Shown: positions 10,301-16,937 of the stretch, piece after piece
How positions within the stretch are numbered: the first letter of the stretch is position 1
Layout: the number at the start of each line of letters is the position of its first letter
Source: Ilumatobacter fluminis
Lineage (GTDB): Bacteria; Actinomycetota; Acidimicrobiia; Acidimicrobiales; Ilumatobacteraceae
Assembly: GCF_004364865.1 (NCBI RefSeq)
Contig: NZ_SOAU01000001.1
Span: forward strand, 186,001-250,000
Length of the DNA: 64,000 nt
Direction: 5' to 3'
The notes under the pieces: generated by a model
Databases searched by the model: none
Told to the model about the DNA's origin: nothing
Seen by the model: only the letters and a program-made list of their open reading frames with translations
Translations under genes and position numbers: made by a program

Positions 10301-10511
10301 TCTGCAATGCGGTTTTCGCCGTCGCCGGCGGCTCGCCCGACCACATCCGATCGATGAGCACCTCGGCGTCGACCGGACGCCCACCGGCCAGCGCGAGGAT
10401 CGCCAGCACCCGGCGCTGGGCGGCGCGCGTGACCCCGACGTCGACACCATCGGCCACCACTCGCAATGGCCCGAGCACCTCGACGAGCGCCCCGCGCCCG
10501 ATGTCCGCCAT
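7350..10511 (-). CDS. SARP-family transcriptional regulator with BTAD, NB-ARC ATPase and TPR-like domains
   Basis: The protein has 1053 residues. Residues about 5-95 are an OmpR-type winged helix (AAQRRVLAILALAGGRPV then LIDRMW). Residues about 100-250 are a bacterial transcriptional activation (BTAD) helical domain. An ATPase follows with Walker A GVGGVGKTR near residue 290 and Walker B ALVVLDNCEH near 360, and then a long helical TPR-like C-terminus. This is the AfsR/SARP plan: DNA-binding activators, often of secondary metabolism, gated by ATP. The start at 10511 is 6 nt after a CAGACT box and matches the usual N-terminus; the frame stays open for another 142 codons upstream but overlaps the divergent gene. 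No biosynthetic cluster is adjacent, so its target is unknown. Confidence 0.9.
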   Translation of the reverse strand: MADIGRGALVEVLGPLRVVADGVDVGVTRAAQRRVLAILALAGGRPVDAEVLIDRMWSGEPPATAKTALQTHISALRRLLPEGAIRTEHGGYVIDTAVLTLDTTLLDTELTETTDLADAGDWHTAGTTAAEALARVRGEPFHDLVDDDFAIGERTRLTEVVATLTEFRLEAQLEIGQAGAALAGLERLTAEYPLRERGWRLLVRARSASGRTAEALRAVQDARAAMAEAGLTIGTELVRLEADLFLDEDQPAVERPRTNLVDPLTTFIGRDELVDDVATDVAEHRLVTLHGVGGVGKTRVAREVARRHVDAGGAAWFVDLSVLDEASDVASAVVAAIGILSEAPTVDAALQAWAPNTKALVVLDNCEHVASDAGRVTRFLLDHGARITVLATSRRLLGVPGERVVALPPIPVVDPGGPVGELTGNDAVRLFVDRARLVGGLDGMTPDVARSIAAICRRLDGLPLAIELAAARTRHMTLDTIDRRLDERFTLLTTSDGDDDRHGALASVVGWSYDLLSPAQATVLRAISVFRGTFDLPSAATVVELDEAATADALGALVDDSLVVFERPTGSYRLLETVRAFAAIELDRAGAHDLIEARHLALRVGTCVALEPAWLSTGMHEAIESSRGMIDDLVALVDDTSARQRPDTARIALHLGRWFRRDFKHPQAAHYLTAAEGGLDDALENERLSLLSRELWAVGRSEEAWVVAQASRDAADRLPDSTASAAALCRYANIRLNRLAIDAGDAVEVNRAGVEMARRLGDPAFLLRTEIYLAASLAFVGESAEALPLIDDIRRRAIDLGDHTTVLESLTIAGHVCRLCAPTDRDLRRALLDDLFSRFDFAEALVDEDASLLIMMALELGETALARRMVAQVERQQRSPTQATGLFTVTGLLLRRFDGDADGVWADVEPLLTGCHERMASTLHTIAADVAADRGDLAGAYDVLRRFESYEISPTQRSELVGVLAAVVRAEVDAGHRDAAVETLDRIRSIMRDHPPRAEGTRAIERPAVYALMAEAEVASMIGGADLAWQAVAREAAFEFDRQLAVERHRRSA

Positions 10512-10618
10512 GGCCGCAGTCTGCCATTCCCGCTGGTGGCGGTGACGAGGGAAGGAGCGTTGCGCACGTGTCGAGCTCCGCGGACGCGTCGGTCTCGTAC
10601 AAGTCGATTCGACCGCCC

Positions 10619-10624
10619 TACGGT
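10619..10624 (+). promoter_or_regulatory. TACGGT -10 box of a probable leaderless gene
   Basis: The box ends 7 nt before the ATG at 10632. Confidence 0.45.
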
Positions 10625-10631
10625 CACGTCG

Positions 10632-10925
10632 ATGGTCGACCACACGCCTCCTCCGCGGATCGTCTACCGACGTGAGGTGGACGAGCACGGGATCGACGTC
10701 AGTTGGTACGTGAAGGTCGACGCCGCTCTGCAGGTGGTGGTGTGGGGCTTCCATCCGCACCTGCCGGAGGGCATGCACTGGAAGAAGGGCGACGAGTCCG
10801 GGCTCGGGTCCGACCACAACACCGACGGGCGGCAGTCGTTCGACGAGTTCCTCCGCTCGCCACTCCACGAGATCGACGACGCATCGCGCGCGGAGGTCAC
10901 CGCCGCCATCGACGTAGCCCGCTGA
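10632..10925 (+). CDS. Small hypothetical protein divergent from the SARP regulator
   Basis: A 97-residue acidic soluble protein with no recognised domain. The composition is protein-like, with conserved-looking aromatic stretches (VSWYVKVDAALQVVVWGFHP). The ATG at 10632 has a TACGGT box 7 nt upstream and no ribosome site, which fits a leaderless start. It is transcribed divergently from the regulator at 10511 across a 120-bp gap, so it may be a target of that regulator; this is position-based inference only. Confidence 0.6.
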   Translation: MVDHTPPPRIVYRREVDEHGIDVSWYVKVDAALQVVVWGFHPHLPEGMHWKKGDESGLGSDHNTDGRQSFDEFLRSPLHEIDDASRAEVTAAIDVAR

Positions 10926-11029
10926 CCGGACGCGCACCCGCTTGGTACTGTTCTCCGCAGGCAGTCGTGAGGCTGCCCGATCGGTGGACCACCACCCGGA
11001 ACCTGGAAACCGGAGGGAGTCGACCGACC

Positions 11030-11336
11030 ATGTCGATCAGCGAGGCCGAACGGCACGAGAGTCCATGAACTCATCAAGGCAGCAACGAGCGACCGGGTGG
11101 CGAACAACGGCATGAGCATGTTGCCACCCGTCGGCTGGGCCGACGTCGCCACCAAGTCCGATCTGGACTCGGTCCGGACCGAGATGCGGTCGGAGTTCAG
11201 CGCAGTACGCTCCGACATGCGCGCACTCGAGGCGAATCTGCGAACCGAGATGCACCAGTCGATCCGGGCGCAGACCTGGGCGCTGGTCGGTTGGACGACC
11301 GGCCTCGCCGGCCTGATCGTCGCCCTCACCCGCTGA
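11030..11336 (+). pseudogene. DUF1640-like coiled-coil membrane protein interrupted by a one-base frameshift
   Basis: The ATG at 11030 follows a GGGAG site and reads MSISEAERHE, then stops at 11068. Removing the A at 11060 joins this to the downstream frame, giving ERHEVHELIKAATSDRV and then PPVGWADVATKSDL. That is the usual N-terminus of this family: a short helix, then PPxGWxDVATKxDL, then a coiled coil (about codons 50-80) and a C-terminal membrane helix (WALVGWTTGLAGLIVAL). As written, only the GTG at 11097 could start a 79-residue product without the N-terminus. The break is either a real inactivating insertion in GAGAG or a sequencing error. Confidence 0.65.
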
Positions 11337-11357
11337 GTTGCGATGGTCAGGGTCGTC

Positions 11358-11441
11358 GTCGATTGAGGTCAGACCCCATCCGACGAGGTCATGCGGGCTG
11401 AGCGGTGATGGGTGGTCGGATGGGGTCTGACCTCAATCGAC
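11358..11441. repeat. Inverted pair of 27-nt palindromic elements at the end of the M20 peptidase gene
   Basis: The left arm is 11358-11384 and the right arm 11415-11441, with perfect complementarity over 27 bp and a 30-nt loop. Each arm is itself an imperfect palindrome around TCAGA/TCTGA. The right arm contains the TGA stop of the minus-strand peptidase gene (11433-11435). There is no U-tract. It could act as a terminator or an mRNA 3' end stabiliser. Confidence 0.85.
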
Positions 11442-12809
11442 TTGGTGGCCGGTGTCCCAGAAGATGCCGGTCATGATGGCGAGGCCGTCACGCATCAACG
11501 GCAGCAGGACGTGTTCGTTCGGGGCGTGTTGGTTGCAACCGGGGTAGCTGTGCGGCACCCAGACGGTGGGCAGGCCGAGCACGTCGGTGAACACGTCGTT
11601 GGGGAGTGAGCCGCCGGCGTTCGGGAGCAGGTCGGCGGGTGTGCCGACCGTTTCCTCGATCGAGGCGGCGGCGAGTTGCGCCCACGGGTCGGTCGGGTCG
11701 AGGCGGGTGGCGCCCATCAACACGTCGGCCTGCGTCACCTCGACCTCCGGGAAGCCCTCCCGCTCCAGATGTCGCCGCAGCGCGGGGATGATGTCGTCGC
11801 CGTCGGTGCCCACCACGAACCGCAACTGGCAGTGCGCGCTCGCCCGCGGCGGGATCGCGTTCACCGGTGCCTTCGGGTTGCCCGTCTCGAACGCCAACAC
11901 CTCGAACGCGTTCCAGCCGTACACGCGCTCGTTCGGGGTCAGGCCCGGCTCGCCCCACGTCGGGTCGATCTCGGGTGCGTCGTCGCCCTGCTCGATCTCG
12001 ATGTCGGCCAGCGCCGCACGCACCTCGTCGGTCAACGAGTCGGGCCGCCACTCGGGTACCCGAATCGCACCGTCGCGGTCGATGATCGAGGCGATCGCGT
12101 TCGCCAGCACCGCACCCGGGTTGCGCAACAGGCCGCCCCAGTTGCCCGAGTGGTGGCCGCCAGGACGCAGATCGACCGTCAGGTCGAAGTTGATGACGCC
12201 GCGCGTGCCGCCCATCACCAACGGACGGTCGCGGTGCAGGCGCGGACCGTCGGAACCGATCAGGACGTCGGCCTGCAGCTCGGCGGTGTGCTGCTCGCAG
12301 AACTCGCGCAGTCCGGGCGAGCCGACCTCCTCGCCGGTCTCGAGCAGGATCGTCGAGTTGAAGCCGAGTCGGCCACGGGTGGCGAGCACGATGCCGAGCG
12401 CCGAGATGTTGATCGAGTGCTGCGCCTTGTTGTCGGCGGTGCCGCGGCCGTACCAGCGGTCGCCCTCGTCACGCAGCTCCCACGGCGAGCGGCCCTCGGC
12501 CCAACGATCGGCCTGGCCGCGCACCACGTCGGCGTGGCCGTAGGTGAGCACGGTCGGCAGCGACTCGTCCTCCACTCGGGTGGCGATGAGGAACGGGAAG
12601 CCGTCGGGCGCCGGGTTGGCGTACACCTCGACCGTGTAGCCGAGCGCCTCGAGGTCGGGCGTGATCTGGGCGTCGAAGTATTCGTGCATGACGTCGGCCG
12701 TCGCCTCGCTGCTCGCCGTCGGCACGGCGATCCGCCGCGCCAACGTCTCGAAGAACGCTCCCGAATCGACCTGCTCGTATGCCGCGGCGACCGCCGCTTC
12801 CCGTGTCAT
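11433..12809 (-). CDS. M20-family metallopeptidase (dipeptidase-like)
   Basis: The 458-residue protein has the M20/M28 zinc-peptidase signature: the metal His in TYGHADVVRGQ, the bridging Asp in YGRGTADNKAQ, and the catalytic Glu pair in LETGEEVGSPGL. The dimerisation domain sits between about residues 190 and 330, and the C-terminal metal His is probably in SYPGCNQHAPNEH. Enzymes of this type cleave dipeptides or deacylate N-acyl amino acids in the cytosol; the exact substrate cannot be read. The ATG at 12809 has a TAGCGT box 7 nt upstream, which decides against a longer frame of 491 codons. The stop codon lies inside a palindromic element. Confidence 0.9.
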   Translation of the reverse strand: MTREAAVAAAYEQVDSGAFFETLARRIAVPTASSEATADVMHEYFDAQITPDLEALGYTVEVYANPAPDGFPFLIATRVEDESLPTVLTYGHADVVRGQADRWAEGRSPWELRDEGDRWYGRGTADNKAQHSINISALGIVLATRGRLGFNSTILLETGEEVGSPGLREFCEQHTAELQADVLIGSDGPRLHRDRPLVMGGTRGVINFDLTVDLRPGGHHSGNWGGLLRNPGAVLANAIASIIDRDGAIRVPEWRPDSLTDEVRAALADIEIEQGDDAPEIDPTWGEPGLTPNERVYGWNAFEVLAFETGNPKAPVNAIPPRASAHCQLRFVVGTDGDDIIPALRRHLEREGFPEVEVTQADVLMGATRLDPTDPWAQLAAASIEETVGTPADLLPNAGGSLPNDVFTDVLGLPTVWVPHSYPGCNQHAPNEHVLLPLMRDGLAIMTGIFWDTGHQVD

Positions 12810-12816
12810 GGCGCGG

Positions 12817-12822
12817 ACGCTA
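12817..12822 (-). promoter_or_regulatory. TAGCGT -10 box of the M20 peptidase gene
   Basis: Read on the minus strand, the box ends 7 nt before the start codon at 12809. Confidence 0.5.
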
Positions 12823-12885
12823 CCCGGCGCGACCGTCGCACCTGCCAGCCACCGGTGAGCCCGAGACCCTGCGACACCCCCGTCG

Positions 12886-12891
12886 TACCGT
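12886..12891 (+). promoter_or_regulatory. TACCGT -10 box before the gene at 12899
   Basis: The box ends 7 nt before the ATG. A TGCGACACCCC string lies 10 nt upstream of it; the same string precedes the box of the RecQ gene. Confidence 0.5.
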
Positions 12892-12898
12892 CCTCGAC

Positions 12899-13303
12899 AT
12901 GGAAGCACCAGCCATCGAACTGATCGGCGGCGAGTCGCCGTGGGAGATCGTGCGTGCCTACTCGTACATCACGGTGAGGCCAGTGGATGACGGGGCCCGT
13001 TTCGAGATCCGATGTCGAACGCCGGACGGAAGTGGCCGGCCCTTCGTGCACGCGCTCGAGGTGATGACCGCCGAGGAGGAGCGACGGTTCGTTGATGATG
13101 TCGCCAACGGCCGCGAGCCGGCTGGCCCCGAGGAACAGTGCATAGGTCGAGCAGTGGCTCGCCTTGTGCGGCTGGTCGAGGAGGCGACCGGCGCGGTACC
13201 TCCTGCATGGCCGATGTTCTACGATGAAGCACATGGACGAGGTCGGCATCCGAGCGCTCAAGCAGAACGCGTCGGCCGTCGTCGCCCGCGCCGCAGGCGG
13301 TGA
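12899..13303 (+). CDS. Hypothetical protein overlapping the VapB-like antitoxin gene
   Basis: A 134-residue protein of unknown family. Residues 1-105 look like a folded alpha/beta protein. The last 25 residues are Arg-rich because they read through the start of the antitoxin gene in another frame (71-bp overlap). The leaderless-type box 7 nt before the ATG supports a real start. Either the overlap is genuine, making this an upstream member of the toxin-antitoxin operon, or a lost stop or frameshift has lengthened an older, shorter gene. Confidence 0.5.
   Translation: MEAPAIELIGGESPWEIVRAYSYITVRPVDDGARFEIRCRTPDGSGRPFVHALEVMTAEEERRFVDDVANGREPAGPEEQCIGRAVARLVRLVEEATGAVPPAWPMFYDEAHGRGRHPSAQAERVGRRRPRRRR
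13220..13225 (+). promoter_or_regulatory. TACGAT -10 box of the antitoxin gene
   Basis: The box ends 7 nt before the ATG at 13233 and lies inside the upstream gene, so the pair can be transcribed on its own. Confidence 0.45.
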
Positions 13304-13499
13304 GGTCATCGTGGTGACCGATCGAGGCCGACCCGTGGCACAGCTCTCGCCACTGCCGTCGTCGACGCTCGACGGCCTCGTCGAAGCCGGACTCGCCAGG
13401 CTGCCCAAGCGGGCTCTCGGAGACCTGCCGGCACCGGTCGACATCGGCCGCTCCCTGAGTGACGAGATCGTCGCCGCACGCGACGACGAGCGCTACTGA
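13233..13499 (+). CDS. Type II antitoxin, Phd/YefM (VapB)-like
   Basis: The 88-residue product starts MDEVGIRALKQNASAVV and continues VIVVTDRGRPVAQLSPL. This is the N-terminal DNA-binding fold of Phd/YefM antitoxins, in which the residue after IVVTDRGRPVA sets the dimer strand. The C-terminus is acidic and would wrap the toxin. The stop overlaps the toxin start by one base (TGATG), a typical translational coupling. An ATG three codons upstream (13224) is possible, but the promoter box favours 13233. It should repress its own operon together with the toxin. Confidence 0.85.
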   Translation: MDEVGIRALKQNASAVVARAAGGEVIVVTDRGRPVAQLSPLPSSTLDGLVEAGLARLPKRALGDLPAPVDIGRSLSDEIVAARDDERY

Positions 13500-13897
13500 T
13501 GTTCGACTACCTCGACACCTCGGCGGCCGTCAAGCTCATGGTCGCCGATCCCGAGTCCGACGAGTTGCGGCACTACGTCACGGAGCCGAGCCGCCGGCTC
13601 GTCACGAGTGACCTGACGAGGACCGAGTTGGTACGTGCGGTCCGGCGTATCGACCCGGGCCTCGCCGTGGCGGCGCGTGAGCTGCTCGACAGCCTGACGA
13701 TCATGACGCTGACGACCGACGTCTTCGAACGCGCGACCCTGCTCGAACCCCCGACCATGCGCAGCCTCGACGCGCTCCATCTCGCGGCGGCCCTGACGCT
13801 CGGCGACGAACTCGACGCCGTCATCACGTACGACGACCGACTTGCCGACGCTGTGCGCGCCGCTGCGATGACGACGGTCGCGCCCGGCCGCACGTAG
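13499..13897 (+). CDS. PIN-domain toxin, VapC-like
   Basis: The 132-residue protein has the four acidic residues of a PIN ribonuclease: Asp6 in YLDTSAAVK, Glu43 in TRTELVRA, Asp91 in SLDALHLAAA, and Asp112/Asp113 in ITYDDRLADA. VapC toxins cut tRNA or rRNA in the presence of magnesium and are held inactive by the antitoxin encoded immediately upstream. Length and layout are normal for the family. The RNA target cannot be predicted from sequence. Confidence 0.88.
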   Translation: MFDYLDTSAAVKLMVADPESDELRHYVTEPSRRLVTSDLTRTELVRAVRRIDPGLAVAARELLDSLTIMTLTTDVFERATLLEPPTMRSLDALHLAAALTLGDELDAVITYDDRLADAVRAAAMTTVAPGRT

Positions 13898-14078
13898 CGG
13901 TCGAGCGCGGCCCGACGACCGCGCGCAGCGCACACAGTCGCTCGACGACAGCGTGGCGAGATCTGGTTCGACGAGACAACGCTGCGACATCTAGATCGGC
14001 GGCTGCGTCGCGGTCAGCAAGGCTGTCGTCGCCAGGTCGGTCCGACACCTTTCGTCGTCGGCGCCGCCGGCGGGGTGG

Positions 14079-14237
14079 TCAGACGGTGCTGGGGCGCTGG
14101 ATGTCGTTGCGGTCGGCGATGAACTCCCACCGTCCGCGAAGCAGCAAGGCCATCAGCGTGTCGGCCTCGTTCGGGCCGAGGACCTCGACCAGCTTGCGGT
14201 GAAGCTCGACGATCTGCTCGTCGTCGACGACCTCCAC
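14079..14237 (-). CDS. Small protein of the DUF1640-like family, lacking the coiled coil
   Basis: A 52-residue protein starting at GTG 14237, one base after the stop of the upstream coiled-coil gene. It reads LHRKLVEVLGPNEADTLMAL and then RGRWEFIADRNDI. This parallels the N-terminus of its neighbours (short helix, G-x-x-x-A-x-x-x-M, then a W/D-x-A-x-x-x-D-I segment) but ends where they begin their coiled coil. It could be a companion subunit or a truncated paralogue. Co-transcription with the gene at 14239-14577 is very likely. Confidence 0.6.
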   Translation of the reverse strand: MEVVDDEQIVELHRKLVEVLGPNEADTLMALLLRGRWEFIADRNDIQRPSTV

Positions 14238-14238
14238 G

Positions 14239-14577
14239 TCAGAGCACCGCCGGGAGGTAGAACGACAACCAGATCGAAGCCGCTGCCGCGATGATCGTGA
14301 CCAAGGTGTGCCGCGACGACGCACGGAACTCACCGCGCAGGGCCGCCATCTCCCCCTTGAGCTCGCCGCGAAGCTCGGACATCTCGCCCTTGAGCTCGCC
14401 GCGAAGCTCGGACATCTCGCCGCGCAACTGGACGGCGAGGTGCTCGATGTCCTGTTTGGTGGCGTAGTCGTCGGGTGCCATCGGTGGGATCGCCTGCATC
14501 ATGGCGGAGGCAAGTGGTTCGCCCCACGCCGCTCTCATCATCTCATAGAGCGCGAATCGGTCGCTACGGGTCGACAT
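14239..14577 (-). CDS. DUF1640-like coiled-coil membrane protein
   Basis: The protein has 112 residues. The N-terminal helix and the motif IPPMAPDDYATKQDIEHL are followed by a coiled coil made of 11-residue repeats (GEMSELRGELK, repeated two to three times and also visible as DNA repeats at 14337-14415). A membrane helix ends the protein at about 90-110 (VTIIAAAASIWLSFYLPAVL). Members are usually single-pass membrane proteins of unknown role; the eukaryotic relatives CCDC90/MCUR1 are mitochondrial coiled-coil proteins. The ATG at 14577 follows an AAGGCGGG-like site; a longer frame upstream has no support. Confidence 0.7.
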   Translation of the reverse strand: MSTRSDRFALYEMMRAAWGEPLASAMMQAIPPMAPDDYATKQDIEHLAVQLRGEMSELRGELKGEMSELRGELKGEMAALRGEFRASSRHTLVTIIAAAASIWLSFYLPAVL

Positions 14578-14704
14578 GGTGTCCCGCCTTCTTGCTGGAA
14601 CCTGCTGGGAGGGCGAACCTCCGATACGCATCAACCTACGACGAGGGTGTGACGTAGTTCGTTCGTCGACGACGGCCGGCCGGGCAAGCCGCATCAGACG
14701 ACAT

Positions 14705-14775
14705 GGGGTCGGATACGTTTCGTCGGCCACTCGGTCGAGACGAGAGCGGCCGACCGACGAAACGTATCCGACCCC
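14705..14775. repeat. 22-bp inverted repeat at the end of the ArsA-like gene
   Basis: Arms 14705-14726 and 14754-14775 are perfectly complementary (GGGGTCGGATACGTTTCGTC plus GG) with a 27-nt loop. The right arm ends one base before the TGA of the minus-strand gene at 14777. The sequence is related to, but distinct from, the 27-nt element family. Confidence 0.85.
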
Positions 14776-14776
14776 G

Positions 14777-15874
14777 TCAGGTGAGGAGGTCGGCGAGGAC
14801 GATCAGGCCGTCGACGTCGTGGATGTCGATGTCGAGCAGCGGCAGCTCGAGCATCGGGACGTTCGCGCCCGCCGTGCCGATCGTGGCGAGCTGTTCCCGT
14901 TCCGACTCCGCCAGCTCGGTCAGCTCGCGGTGCCAGGCGACGTGGTCGGCGAGCGGGCCCGGCTCCAACGTCTCGAGTGCGGCTCGCTCCTTCGCCGACA
15001 ACACATCGAACGACTCCGGCATCGGATGCACCAGGTTGGCGATCACCCCGCCGAACGGGAAACCACGGTGCTCCAGCGCGTCGATCAGATGATTCGCCTC
15101 ACCGACCGACTCCGACCGAGGGCTCGTCACGACGACGAAGCTGGTCGACTCCGCCCGCAGCAGCGCCGACACTTCCTCGGCCCGTTTCCGCAACCCCGGC
15201 TCGACGTAGGCCAGCGATCGGAAGAACTCCAACACGTCCTGCACCAGCTTCGGGCCGGCCAACCGCTTCACCGCCCACAGGAACACCGACGACGCTGCGT
15301 CGGTCACGCGGGCGAACGTGCGCTGCCCCGCCGTGAGCGCCCGATAGACGGGATGACCGAGGAAACGGGTCAGCCGATCCGGCGCCTCCAGCAGGTCGAT
15401 CGCGTGGCGCGACGGCGGCGTGTCGACGATGACGAGATCCCACTCACCGCTCGTGTACAGCTGATGCAGCCGCTCGACCGCCATGTACTCCTGCGCCCCG
15501 GCGAGCGACCCCGACAGCGCCTTGTACACCGCGTTGCCGAGCACCGCGTCGGCTTGCTGCTCACTCGGCGACTGCTCGCGCACGAGCCGGTCGAAGGTCT
15601 TCTGTGCGTCGAGCATGACCGCCCACAACTCGCCGCCCTTCGGGGCGCCGGCCAGCTCCACCTGATGCGGCAGGTCGGCACCTTCACCTTCGGCCAACCC
15701 GAGTGCGTCGGCCAACCGGCGCGCCGGGTCGACCGTCAGCACCACCACACGACGTCCCGCCCGAGCCGCGGCCACGCCGAGCGCGGCGGCGGTCGACGTC
15801 TTGCCGACCCCGCCCGGTCCGGCCGTCACCAACAAATCGGTCTGCTCGACGACGTCACGCAACGAACCGGTCAC
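14777..15874 (-). CDS. ArsA/GET3-family ATPase, second subunit of a pair (Rv3680-like)
   Basis: The protein has 365 residues. The P-loop is GPGGVGKTS (residues 19-27): the P-loop Lys25 is present, but the family's signature Lys is Pro20. A DPARRLADALG switch-like segment and DLVIVDTPPSRHAIDLL (Walker B/switch II) follow. The length and plan match the actinobacterial Rv3680 type of soluble ArsA-like ATPase, which pairs with a Rv3679-type partner; such pairs were linked to stress or glycerol metabolism in mycobacteria, not to arsenic. The start overlaps the stop of the partner gene by 4 nt, so they are translationally coupled. Confidence 0.88.
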   Translation of the reverse strand: MTGSLRDVVEQTDLLVTAGPGGVGKTSTAAALGVAAARAGRRVVVLTVDPARRLADALGLAEGEGADLPHQVELAGAPKGGELWAVMLDAQKTFDRLVREQSPSEQQADAVLGNAVYKALSGSLAGAQEYMAVERLHQLYTSGEWDLVIVDTPPSRHAIDLLEAPDRLTRFLGHPVYRALTAGQRTFARVTDAASSVFLWAVKRLAGPKLVQDVLEFFRSLAYVEPGLRKRAEEVSALLRAESTSFVVVTSPRSESVGEANHLIDALEHRGFPFGGVIANLVHPMPESFDVLSAKERAALETLEPGPLADHVAWHRELTELAESEREQLATIGTAGANVPMLELPLLDIDIHDVDGLIVLADLLT

Positions 15875-16818
15875 GACGCACCGCCCTCGTCGCCGGTGAG
15901 GGCGTCGGCCAGCACCGGCAGATCGCTCGGTCCGAGCCGGGCCGTCGTGAGCCGCGGGAGTCGGATGATCGGTTGCTCCACGGCCGCCGTCAGTCGATCG
16001 ATCTGTTCTTCCTGCTGCATCTGGCGGGCGCGCCCGAACCCGGACGCCGACTCCAACACCCGTTTCGCGTCGGCCGACAACTTCAGCTGGTGCGACCGCG
16101 ACGCCATCCCCGGCGACTTCGCCAGGCCCGGCAGCTCCGGCCAGCAGCCGTTCACGACGAGCGGCAGGTGACCGATCGACAACCGGTCGACCTCGGCGGT
16201 CAACTCGATCGCCTCGGTCACCGGCGTCTCCTCCGGCAGGGTCACCGCCATGACCCGGCTCCGTGCCGGGTCGTGCAGCATCTCGATCACCTCGTCGGCC
16301 TGTTCACGAACCGGACCGGTCGTGACGAGATCGGACACCGCCAGCGCCGACTGCAGGAACGCCGTCGCCCGACCGGCCGGGGGAGCGTCGACCACGATCA
16401 GGTCGGCGTGACCGTCGCGCTCGAACTCCTTCACCCGGGCGAGGATCATCAGGTGCTCTAACCCGGGCGTGGCGGCGGCGATCATCGGGAGGGACGCCGC
16501 AGCGGCGGCACGGCGGACGACCGCCCCGATCCCCTTGATCTCCAAGTAGTCGGTGAACGCCTGATGCGCCGGGATCGTGCGACCCCGGAGACGGCCCGAC
16601 CCGTCGACCTTGCCGAGCTCACGCTCGCGGTCGTCGAGTTCACGACCGCCGAGCAAGGTGCCCATACCTGGTCGACCGTCGACCGACACGAACAACACGT
16701 CGAGCCCGTCACGGGCAGCACCGAGCGCCATCGCCGCGGCCACCGTGCTCGACCCGACCCCACCCTTGCCGGCCACGATCGCCACCCGGGCACCCACCCA
16801 AGGACCACCGACCGACAT
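15871..16818 (-). CDS. ArsA/GET3-family ATPase, first subunit of a pair (Rv3679-like)
   Basis: The protein has 315 residues. The P-loop reads GKGGVGSST (residues 17-25): the signature Lys18 is kept, but the P-loop Lys that binds phosphate is Ser23. Walker B/switch II is DLIVVDAPPAGRA. The Rv3679-type partner normally has both lysines, as far as I recall. Together with the neighbour, which lacks the other lysine, this suggests a heterodimer with one composite ATP site. The ATG at 16818 has an ACGGTA/TACCGT box 6 nt upstream; an upstream in-frame ATG lies inside a palindromic element and is unlikely. Confidence 0.85.
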   Translation of the reverse strand: MSVGGPWVGARVAIVAGKGGVGSSTVAAAMALGAARDGLDVLFVSVDGRPGMGTLLGGRELDDRERELGKVDGSGRLRGRTIPAHQAFTDYLEIKGIGAVVRRAAAAASLPMIAAATPGLEHLMILARVKEFERDGHADLIVVDAPPAGRATAFLQSALAVSDLVTTGPVREQADEVIEMLHDPARSRVMAVTLPEETPVTEAIELTAEVDRLSIGHLPLVVNGCWPELPGLAKSPGMASRSHQLKLSADAKRVLESASGFGRARQMQQEEQIDRLTAAVEQPIIRLPRLTTARLGPSDLPVLADALTGDEGGAS

Positions 16819-16824
16819 GAACCC

Positions 16825-16830
16825 ACGGTA
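16825..16830 (-). promoter_or_regulatory. TACCGT -10 box of the ArsA-like operon
   Basis: Ends 6 nt before the start at 16818 and lies between the gene and the palindromic pair at 16842-16925. Confidence 0.5.
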
Positions 16831-16841
16831 CCCAGTCGACG

Positions 16842-16925
16842 GTCGGATGATGTCAGACATCATCCGACCGGCCGGCGGCCCCCACCCTCAGCGGGCTCGT
16901 CGGATGATGTCTGACATCATCCGAC
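16842..16925. repeat. Inverted pair of fully palindromic 27-nt elements
   Basis: Copies 16842-16868 and 16899-16925. Each is a perfect palindrome of 13-nt arms (GTCGGATGATGTC and its complement) around one central base, and the two copies are also exact complements of each other. The loop is 30 nt. The pair lies 13 nt past the stop of the minus-strand lipoprotein gene and just upstream of the ArsA-like promoter. Confidence 0.9.
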
Positions 16926-16937
16926 GCTGGTGTCCTT

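Noticed and set aside
14777-16818. Arsenical pump ATPase (ArsA) function
   Set aside because: No ArsB, ArsR or ArsC gene is nearby, the lysine pattern is that of the actinobacterial pair, and no arsenite-binding Cys trio was seen.
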